From CAWULT01 sp963923455 (GTDB lineage Bacteria; Acidobacteriota; Vicinamibacteria; Vicinamibacterales; UBA2999), in contig CAWULT010000076.1 in NCBI GenBank assembly GCA_963923455.1, positions 1 to 22,348 on the forward strand: a stretch of 22,348 bases of DNA, in the 5' to 3' direction. The notes beneath the pieces are model-generated. The model made no database searches and was not told where the DNA came from. It saw only the letters and a program-made list of their open reading frames with translations. Below are positions 16,246-22,348 of the stretch, in pieces. How positions within the stretch are numbered: position 1 is the stretch's first letter; every line of letters begins with the position of its first letter. A program made the position numbers and the translations under genes.

Positions 16246-18150
16246 GTGACCGTGGTAACGCCGGTCGTCCAGCGCTGGCTGGATGACGCACAGCAGGATC
16301 CCGACGCATTCTGGGCCCGCGCCGCGAGCGCGCTCCCGTGGTTCCGGACGTGGGACCGGGTGTTCGAATGGACCTATCCGACGTTCCGCTGGTTCGTCGG
16401 CGCCCGGACCAACCTCGCCTACAACGCGCTCGATCACCACGTCTCCCGCGGCTGGGGCGGACACGCAGCGCTCGTGTTCCTCGACGAGCGCGGGCAGCGC
16501 CTGGTGCTGACCTACGCGCAGCTCCTGTATCAGGTGCAGCGCGCCTGCGCCGCGCTGCGCGCGCGCGGCATCCGCAAGGGCGATCGGCTGACGATCTACA
16601 TGCCGACCTGCCCGGAGGCGGTCGTGCTCATGCTGGCCACGGTCCGGATCGGTGCGATCCACTCCGTCGTCTTCGCGGGCTTCGGTGCGCGCGCGCTCGG
16701 CGACCGGATCGTCGCCAGCGGCTCGCGCCTCGTGTTCACGGCCGACGCCACCTGTCGCAAGGGCAAGGACGTCCCTCTCAAGGGGATCGTCGACGAGGCG
16801 CTCGGCCGTCCCGACCACGCGGTCGAACGGGTCGTCGTGCTCCGCCGCGGCGCCGCACCCATGCCCACGCACACCCGCGATCTCGACTGGGAGACGTTCC
16901 TGGCCGACGGCGCCGGGCACTCGACGGCGCACGAGACGATGGAGGCCAACGAGCCGGCCTTCATCCTCGCGACGTCCGGCACGACCGCCACGCCGAAGCT
17001 CGCCGTCCACACGCACGGAGGCTATCAGGTCCACATCGCCAGCATGGGACGCTGGTGTTTCGGTCTCAAGCCGGGCGACGTCTGGTGGGCCACCTCCGAC
17101 ATCGGATGGATCGTCGGCCACAGCTACATGGTCTATGCGCCGCTGCTCGCCGGCGCGACGACCGTCGTCTTCGAAGGCGCCCTCGACCACCCGCGTCCCG
17201 ACGCCCACTGGCGGACCGCGGTCGAGGAGTTCGGCGTCACCGGCATCTTCACCTCACCCACCGCGGTCCGGCTGCTGATGCGCTACGGAGAGGGCACGCT
17301 CGGCGATGTCGACCACGCCCGCCTCGAGCGAGTGGTCTGCGCCGGCGAGGTCCTGAACCCGCACGCCTGGGACTGGCTGCAGAACACCGCGCTCCGGGGA
17401 CGCGTCCCCGTGATCGACCACATGTGGCAGACCGAGACCGGGGGCCCGGTGTTCGGCAACCCCTATGGCATCGCGATGCTGCCCATCAAGCCGGGCGCCT
17501 CCTGCGTGCCGCTGCCCGGCATCCAGGCTGCCGTGGTCACGCTCGACGGCCAGCCCTGCGCGCCGCGCGAGAAGGGCATCATGGCGCTGACCCGGCCCTT
17601 CCCCGGCATGACGCCCACCCTGTGGGGCGAGCCGGAACGGTATGCGCGCGACTACTGGGAGCGGATCCCGGGGATGTACTACTCGGGAGACTCGGCCTAC
17701 GTGGACGAGGACGGCTACTACTGGTTCTGCGGCCGCGCGGACGAGATCATCAAGATCGCGGCGCACCGGCTCGGGACGATCGAGGTCGAGAGCGCGTTCA
17801 TCACGCACCCGGCCGTCGCCGAGTGCGGCGTGATCGGCCGGCCCGACGAGACGCGCGGCGAGGTCATCGCCGCCTTCGTGGTGCTCAAGCACGGCCACAC
17901 GCCGTCGGACGCCCTGCGTCAGGCGCTGCTCGAGACGGTCCGCCACGAGCTCGGGCCGGTCGCCGTCGTCGGCGAGCTGAACTTCGTCGGCCTGCTGCCG
18001 AAGACGCGCAGCGGCAAGATCATGCGCCGCGTCCTCAAGGCCGTCGTGCAGGACAGGGATCCCGGCGACATCACGACGATCGAGGACGAGGGGTCGGTGG
18101 AGGAGGCGCGGCAGGCCTGGGCCGCTCTCAAGGCCGAGCGGGCCCGCTGA
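16246..18150 (+). CDS. Acetyl/propionyl-CoA synthetase-like acyl-CoA ligase (AMP-forming)
   Basis: A 634-residue ANL-superfamily ligase that activates a short acid to acyl-AMP and then to acyl-CoA. Start GTG 16246 is fixed by GGAGG 8 nt upstream; the longer open frame has no coding look. Motifs from this start: the P-loop TSGTTATPK (243-251), WWATSDIGWIVGHSY with GATTVVFEG as in acetyl-CoA synthetases, MWQTETGG (393-400), YYSGD near 478-482, HRLGTIEVESA, and PKTRSGKIMRR with the catalytic, acetylation-prone Lys591. The Trp before QTETGG corresponds to the residue that keeps the acyl pocket small in acetyl-CoA synthetase, so acetate, propionate or acrylate-sized acids fit. The P-loop is unusual in having Ala where Gly is normal (TSGTTAT for TSGSTGK). 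It is the only plus-strand gene, divergent from the AcuI-like gene. Its exact acid is not known. Confidence 0.88.
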   Translation: MTVVTPVVQRWLDDAQQDPDAFWARAASALPWFRTWDRVFEWTYPTFRWFVGARTNLAYNALDHHVSRGWGGHAALVFLDERGQRLVLTYAQLLYQVQRACAALRARGIRKGDRLTIYMPTCPEAVVLMLATVRIGAIHSVVFAGFGARALGDRIVASGSRLVFTADATCRKGKDVPLKGIVDEALGRPDHAVERVVVLRRGAAPMPTHTRDLDWETFLADGAGHSTAHETMEANEPAFILATSGTTATPKLAVHTHGGYQVHIASMGRWCFGLKPGDVWWATSDIGWIVGHSYMVYAPLLAGATTVVFEGALDHPRPDAHWRTAVEEFGVTGIFTSPTAVRLLMRYGEGTLGDVDHARLERVVCAGEVLNPHAWDWLQNTALRGRVPVIDHMWQTETGGPVFGNPYGIAMLPIKPGASCVPLPGIQAAVVTLDGQPCAPREKGIMALTRPFPGMTPTLWGEPERYARDYWERIPGMYYSGDSAYVDEDGYYWFCGRADEIIKIAAHRLGTIEVESAFITHPAVAECGVIGRPDETRGEVIAAFVVLKHGHTPSDALRQALLETVRHELGPVAVVGELNFVGLLPKTRSGKIMRRVLKAVVQDRDPGDITTIEDEGSVEEARQAWAALKAERAR

Positions 18151-18157
18151 CGGTCCG

Positions 18158-19585
18158 CTACGACGCGAGGGCGGGCCGCCGCTCCCCGACGCCCGTGGCC
18201 CGCTCGAACGCGAACCCGAGCTGCAGAACCCCCAGATCGTCGCGGCGGCGCCCGACGATCTGCACACCGACGGGCAGCCCATCCTCCGTGAAGCCTGCCG
18301 GCACGGAAAGCGCGGGACAGAAGGTCGCCGTCACCCAGTAGGCCGACTGCATCCACTCGATGTAGTGCCCCATGGGCACGCCGTCGACGACCTTCGGCCA
18401 GTCGATCGTCGCGTCGAAGGGCGGCACCTGGTTCACCGCGCAGACGAAGAACGGATACTGCTGCTGGAACCGGCGCACGCGGTCGAGCAGCTGGGCGTGG
18501 CGCATCATCGCGCCCGACACGTCGGCAGCCGTCAAGGCCCGCCCCATCTCGATCTCGGCGACCATCTCTGGCTTCAGCCGCCGGCGGTGCGCGTCGAGCA
18601 GCGGCCCCCACGTGGCGGCGGTCCGGAACGCACGCAGCGTCAGGAAGATGCGGTCCGCGCCCGCCAGGTCTGGCGCGGCATCCTCGACGAGACAGCCCAG
18701 GGCCTCGAACGTCCGGCGCCGTGACTCGAGCACCGCCCTCACCCGCGGATCGAGCGGCAGCCGGCCCAGGTCTGGGCACCAGGCGACCCGGGTGCCCCGC
18801 CAGTCGCGCTCGAGCGGCCCCGCGAAGATCGACGGCATGGACTGGTCGCATCCGGGATCACGCGGGTCGTCCCCCGCCATCACGCTCAGCAGGAACGCGG
18901 TGTCCGACACCGAGCGCGCCATCGGCCCGTTGACCCCGAAGCCGAGAAACGGGAACGGGTTCGGGGCGAGCGGCACCAGGCCCACGGTCGGCCGCAGCGC
19001 GACGATGTTGTTGAAGTTCGCGGGATTGCGCAGCGATCCGCCCAGGTCGCTCCCGTCCGCGATCGGCAGCATGCCCGACGCCAGCGCCGCGCCAGCGCCG
19101 CCGCTCGACCCTCCGGCCGACTTCGTCGGGTCGTAGGGATTGCGCGTGGTCCCGTAGACGGCGTTGTAGGTGTGCGAGCCCATGCCGAACTCCGGCACGT
19201 TCGTCTTGCCGATCGGGATCGCGCCAGCCTGCTTCAGCCGCTCCACGAGCACCGAGTCGGCCGCGGGAACGAAGTCACGGAAGATCGTCGACCCGCGCGT
19301 GAGCGGAAACCCCACCGCCTCCTGCAGGTCCTTGAACGCGATGGGCAGGCCGTGGAGCGGGGGCAGGTCCCCTCCGGCCGCCGCGCGGTGATCTGCCGCG
19401 TCCGCCGCCGCCAGACACGCCTCATCCGGGAGCTTCGCGACGATGGCGTTCAGCACGGGATTGACCCGCGCGATCTGGGCCAGGTGCGCCGCCATCACCT
19501 CGCGGGCCGAGATCGTGCGGGCGCGCAGGCGCGCGGCGAGGTCGCGCGCGCTGGCGAAGACGAGGGCGTCTGTCGATGCCGACAT
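18158..19585 (-). CDS. Amidase signature family amidohydrolase
   Basis: A 475-residue cytosolic amidase. The Ser-cisSer-Lys machinery is complete: Lys85 in PIAFKDLQE, the cis-Ser at 160 in SAGGSSGGAGAALASG, and nucleophile Ser184 in GSDLGGSLRNPA. Downstream the family blocks LRPTVGLVP, GPMARSVSD and LSVPAGFTEDGLPVGVQIVG are all present. The conserved length and motifs indicate an active enzyme, but the amide hydrolysed cannot be told. GatA is unlikely because no gatB or gatC is near and the C-terminal region differs. Its stop is 7 bp from the stop of the convergent CoA ligase. The start lies 21 bp after a 30-residue membrane peptide gene and has no clear Shine-Dalgarno, so it may depend on translation of the genes upstream. 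Confidence 0.88.
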   Translation of the reverse strand: MSASTDALVFASARDLAARLRARTISAREVMAAHLAQIARVNPVLNAIVAKLPDEACLAAADAADHRAAAGGDLPPLHGLPIAFKDLQEAVGFPLTRGSTIFRDFVPAADSVLVERLKQAGAIPIGKTNVPEFGMGSHTYNAVYGTTRNPYDPTKSAGGSSGGAGAALASGMLPIADGSDLGGSLRNPANFNNIVALRPTVGLVPLAPNPFPFLGFGVNGPMARSVSDTAFLLSVMAGDDPRDPGCDQSMPSIFAGPLERDWRGTRVAWCPDLGRLPLDPRVRAVLESRRRTFEALGCLVEDAAPDLAGADRIFLTLRAFRTAATWGPLLDAHRRRLKPEMVAEIEMGRALTAADVSGAMMRHAQLLDRVRRFQQQYPFFVCAVNQVPPFDATIDWPKVVDGVPMGHYIEWMQSAYWVTATFCPALSVPAGFTEDGLPVGVQIVGRRRDDLGVLQLGFAFERATGVGERRPALAS

Positions 19586-19606
19586 CGTGAGTGGAGCGCG
19601 CCGCCG

Positions 19607-19699
19607 CTATCGCCCGCCGCGCGGCACGACGTACCACGCGACGGGCGGGCCCAGCGGCAGCACGCCGAAGAGGACGGAGACAGGAATTGCGTTGCCCAT
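19607..19699 (-). CDS. 30-residue putative small membrane protein
   Basis: ATG 19699 follows GGGAG (19709-19705) with 5 nt spacing and lies 2 nt after the TGA of the FHA-GAF-SpoIIE gene, the geometry of translational coupling. The peptide starts MGNAIPVSVLFGVLPLG, continues through PPVAWYVV and ends in a basic PRGGR tail, which would suit a single membrane span with a positive C-terminus. TAG at 19609-19607 is 21 bp before the amidase start. It is too short to assign to a family, and chance cannot be excluded, but the ribosome binding site, position and hydrophobicity agree. Confidence 0.5.
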   Translation of the reverse strand: MGNAIPVSVLFGVLPLGPPVAWYVVPRGGR

Positions 19700-19701
19700 G
19701 G

Positions 19702-21330
19702 TCACTCCCGTGGCCGAGGTTCGAACCGCAGCACGACCGCGGTCAGGTCGTCGTGCTGGCTCGCGCCGGCCGAGAACCGCCCGACGGCCTCGAGCAGGCC
19801 ACCGAGAATGGCATCCGGGGCCCTGTCGAGACAACCGGCCACCACCTCGCGGACCCGGTCTTCGCCGAATTCCTCGCCGGCCGTGCTCAGCGCCTCGGTG
19901 ATGCCGTCACTGAAGAGGACCAGCGTGTCGCCGCATTCGAGCCGTACCTCCGCCTGCTCGTAGGTCGACTCCGCAAAGGCACCGAGCAACGTTCCACCGG
20001 CATCGAGCCGGCGGACCGGCGCCCCACGCGAGAACAGCAGCGGCGGGTTCTGGGCGGCATTGCAGTAGGCCAACCGGCCGTCGGGCGCCAGCACGCCCAG
20101 GAAGAGCGTCAGGAAGCGCGACTCGAGCTGCCGGGAGACGAGCACGCGGTTGACCAGCGCGATCGCCTCGGCGGGCGGTCCGCCAGTCAGCGCATGCGCC
20201 GCCAGCACTCCCTGGGCGAGCGCCGTCAGCAGCGCCGCCGGGGGGCCCTTGCCGGTGACGTCGCCGAGCGCCAGCCCCAGACGGCCACCGGCGACGTCCT
20301 GATAGTCGAAGAAGTCGCCGCCGATCACACGGCTGGGAATCGAGGCCCCAACCGCTTCGAAGAACGCGCCCACCCGGCGCCCGGGCGGCAGCAGCATCTG
20401 CTGGATGCGCGACGCCGTCCGCAGTTCCTCGTCGACCCGAGCCTTCTCGATCCCCTGCTGGTACAGCCGCGCGTTCTCGATCGCGAGCGCCGCCTGCGCC
20501 GCCAGCGCCTCGAGCGCGGCGCGCGTCGCCGGCGACAGCAGCCGCCCGCGCTCGCGGCCGTCGAGGTACAGCACGCCGATGTTCGGCCGCGGCCGCTCCC
20601 CGCCCCCGGTCGACTCGTAGCGGACCAGCCGCAGGGGCGCGCACAGGACGTGGCGGATACCCAGCGCGATGGTTCCGGTGTGCGCCGCCGCCATCTCGCC
20701 TTCGAGCAGGTCGGCCACCACCGTGATCCGCCCCGTCGAGAAGACCTCTTCCGGAATCTTCCGGCTGGTCTCGAACCCGGACGTCGGCAGGGTCACCCGG
20801 CCGGCCGCCCGCGCCAGCTGCATCTCGAGACGCCCGGCCGCGTCGGCCAGCATGATGAAGCCGCGCTCGGCACCCGTCGCCTGGATCGCGGTGTCGAGCA
20901 CCAGCACGAGCACTTCGTCGAGCACGCGGTCGGTGCCCATCTGGCGCAGCGCGTCGAGCAGGGCCGCCACCTGGCGGAGGTCGCCCACGGCCATTTCCGG
21001 CTCCACGCCGGCCGTCGGCGGCTCGTGCAGGAACATCAGCACCGCCCCCGTGCGCCCGCACTCGATGCGGTCGCCGTGGGCGAGCACCTGATCGGTGACC
21101 CTGGTGCCGTTCACGTAGGTGCCATACCGGGACCCGCGATCCCGGACGCGGTAGCCGTCCGGCGCGCGAACGATGTCCGCGTGCTCGCGCGACACCTCGG
21201 CGCCGAGCACCTGGAGCGCCTGCCCCGCGCCTCGGCCGATCGTCAGCACCGGCGCGTCGATCTCCACGACGCGCCGCCCGAGCATGTCATGGACCGCGAG
21301 ACGGGCCGGCGCGGGCGGCTGGACGGTCAC
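19702..21330 (-). CDS. FHA-GAF-SpoIIE (PP2C-type) phosphatase
   Basis: A 542-residue signalling protein. Residues of about 25-100 are an FHA phosphothreonine-binding domain (IGRG at 31-34, SREH at 47-50, GSRYGTYVNG at 66-75). Residues of about 130-288 are a GAF sensor, joined by a helical linker (AALAIENARLYQQG) to a SpoIIE/RsbU-type PP2C phosphatase at 319-537. Its metal-binding acids are present: Asp339 (GGDFFDY), Asp357 (LGDVTGKG), Asp475 (FSDGITEA) and Asp527/528 (HDDLTAVVL), so it should be active on phosphoserine or phosphothreonine proteins. The GTG at 21330 overlaps the TGA of the PD40 gene upstream (GTGA), so the two are coupled; the frame is open further upstream only as a shadow of that gene. 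The expected partners, an anti-sigma-factor antagonist or a Ser/Thr kinase, are inferred and not seen in full. Confidence 0.9.
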   Translation of the reverse strand: MTVQPPAPARLAVHDMLGRRVVEIDAPVLTIGRGAGQALQVLGAEVSREHADIVRAPDGYRVRDRGSRYGTYVNGTRVTDQVLAHGDRIECGRTGAVLMFLHEPPTAGVEPEMAVGDLRQVAALLDALRQMGTDRVLDEVLVLVLDTAIQATGAERGFIMLADAAGRLEMQLARAAGRVTLPTSGFETSRKIPEEVFSTGRITVVADLLEGEMAAAHTGTIALGIRHVLCAPLRLVRYESTGGGERPRPNIGVLYLDGRERGRLLSPATRAALEALAAQAALAIENARLYQQGIEKARVDEELRTASRIQQMLLPPGRRVGAFFEAVGASIPSRVIGGDFFDYQDVAGGRLGLALGDVTGKGPPAALLTALAQGVLAAHALTGGPPAEAIALVNRVLVSRQLESRFLTLFLGVLAPDGRLAYCNAAQNPPLLFSRGAPVRRLDAGGTLLGAFAESTYEQAEVRLECGDTLVLFSDGITEALSTAGEEFGEDRVREVVAGCLDRAPDAILGGLLEAVGRFSAGASQHDDLTAVVLRFEPRPRE

Positions 21331-22348
21331 GGCGTGATCACGGCCCGCCAGTTCTGCACCAGCGTCAACGACTGGCTGCCGCTGCGCAGCGTGTTCAGCA
21401 GGAACCGCTGCCCGTCCGGCGCCGGGGCGTAGAAAGATCGCGGGCCGACCGGACGGGCCTCGAACAGCGCCCGCGCCGGCCCCACCTCGAACTGGCTGCC
21501 CGCGGCGGCGACGGGTACGGCCATCAGGCGGTTGTCCCGGCCGGCGTAGAAGAGCTCCCTGCCGTCGGCGCGCCAGCGCGGCAGATTGCCGCCGGTGATC
21601 GACACCTGCCACTTCGTCGACGGCGTCGGGAACGGCACCACGTACACCTCGGACCGACCCGACTCCGCCGAGTAGTAGGTCACCCAGCGGCCGTCTGGCG
21701 CGATGCGCCCGGCGTTCGGAAAGCCCTCCAGGAACGACGTGGGACGGCCGCCCTCGAGCGGCAGCACCGACAGGCGCGCGCCCTCGGGATCGAACGACCA
21801 CACCATCGCCGACCGTCCGTCCGGCGCCCAGCTCGTCGGGTACTTCTCGGTCTCGTCCTGATACACGAGGGTCTCCATCGACACCCCGCCCGCGGCCTTC
21901 TCGTAGACGTCGAAGTGTCCGCGCCGGTTCGACGCGAACAGCACCTGCGCGCCGTCCGCGGACCAGACCGGGACGACGTCGTCGGCCGCGTCGAAGGTGA
22001 ACCGCGTGCGGACGCCTCGCTCGAGGTCGACCATCCACAAATCGCGCGTGTTGACGGCGGGATCCAGGATGCTGACGACCGCCCGGCGGCCGTCGGGCGC
22101 GATCTCGATGTCCCCGTACTCCGCCGGCTCCCCCACCGTGCCGAACTGGCGGCCGTCGCGGTCCACCCACGTCAGCTGGGAACCTCGATCGGTCGGCTGG
22201 TAGACGAGCACGCCCGTGTCGGACACGCTGAACGCCGCGGCCGAGCCCACGAGTTCCACCTGCTCAGCCACCGGCTTCGCCTCGCCGCTCAGGGTCGCGG
22301 CCTCGGGATCGAACGGCTGCGCGACCAGCATGTTCTCGCGGACGAACA
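21327..22348 (-). CDS. PD40/TolB-like beta-propeller protein, 5' part outside the window
   Basis: C-terminal 340 residues of a larger protein. PD40 propeller phrases recur: IAPDGRRAVV, WSADGAQVLFASNRRG, WAPDGRSAMV, IAPDGRWVTYYS, WRADGRELFYAG and PAPDGQRFLL. The segment LVAQPFDPEAATLSGEA at the left edge and the closing LNTLRSG...LVQNWRAVITP are typical of acidobacterial proteins in which a Ser/Thr protein kinase domain and a membrane span precede a PD40 propeller. The kinase part would lie beyond base 22348, so it is a prediction; a kinase-free PD40 or CadC-like DNA-binding version is also possible. The reading frame is open to the window edge (FVREN before the first Met). Its TGA overlaps the GTG of the FHA-GAF-SpoIIE phosphatase, which would fit a kinase/phosphatase pair. 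Confidence 0.82.
   Translation of the reverse strand, partial: FVRENMLVAQPFDPEAATLSGEAKPVAEQVELVGSAAAFSVSDTGVLVYQPTDRGSQLTWVDRDGRQFGTVGEPAEYGDIEIAPDGRRAVVSILDPAVNTRDLWMVDLERGVRTRFTFDAADDVVPVWSADGAQVLFASNRRGHFDVYEKAAGGVSMETLVYQDETEKYPTSWAPDGRSAMVWSFDPEGARLSVLPLEGGRPTSFLEGFPNAGRIAPDGRWVTYYSAESGRSEVYVVPFPTPSTKWQVSITGGNLPRWRADGRELFYAGRDNRLMAVPVAAAGSQFEVGPARALFEARPVGPRSFYAPAPDGQRFLLNTLRSGSQSLTLVQNWRAVITP

Noticed and set aside
21331..22170. 280-codon N-terminal extension of the FHA-GAF-SpoIIE frame
   Set aside because: It overlaps the PD40 gene entirely, is Arg/Gly-rich without motifs, and the GTG at 21330 directly precedes the FHA domain and overlaps the upstream stop.

Overview
The window is GC-rich and tightly packed, with almost every gene on the minus strand. 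It lacks rRNA, tRNA, CRISPR, insertion sequences and integrases. The gene content suggests a soil- or sediment-type Acidobacteriota, perhaps of the Vicinamibacteria kind. It includes a run of exported TPWGDPDLQG-type proteins next to a DUF6152 protein, large TPR/FG-GAP/UnbV proteins, a PD40 (TolB-like) protein next to an FHA-GAF-SpoIIE phosphatase, and an SGNH hydrolase. The taxonomic guess is inference from gene content only.

Layout in window coordinates. 1-2232(-): Mg2+-type P-IIIB ATPase, cut by the window edge and with an apparent frameshift at its 5' end. 2436-8661(-): a three-gene unit made of a 1166-residue TPR/FG-GAP/UnbV protein, a 599-residue CRTAC1/UnbV protein and an RnfD/NqrB-like membrane protein; the last two overlap by 11 bp. 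8814-12457(-): a block of small exported proteins. It comprises a lipocalin-like protein, a DUF6152 protein, two intact members and one internally deleted pseudogene of a secreted repeat family, with a strong hairpin terminator at 9392-9428. 12729-15054(-): a short MetE-like methionine synthase directly behind a secreted SGNH hydrolase, with a candidate promoter and palindrome at 15079-15107. 15140-18150: a divergent pair, an AcuI/YhdH-type acryloyl-CoA reductase (-) and an acetyl/propionyl-CoA synthetase-like ligase (+). 18158-22348(-): a signalling unit with the C-terminal part of a PD40 protein (possibly a Ser/Thr kinase sensor), an FHA-GAF-SpoIIE phosphatase overlapping it by GTGA, a 30-residue membrane peptide, and an amidase.

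The most interesting parts are these. The UnbV/RnfD-like trio recalls the conserved but functionally unassigned UnbV/UnbU pair of enediyne clusters, yet no enediyne polyketide synthase is present here. The tiny membrane peptide is probably translationally coupled behind the phosphatase. The pseudogene has a deletion that appears to run between CACGTG repeats. The divergent AcuI/CoA-ligase pair fits an acrylate or propionate activation route.
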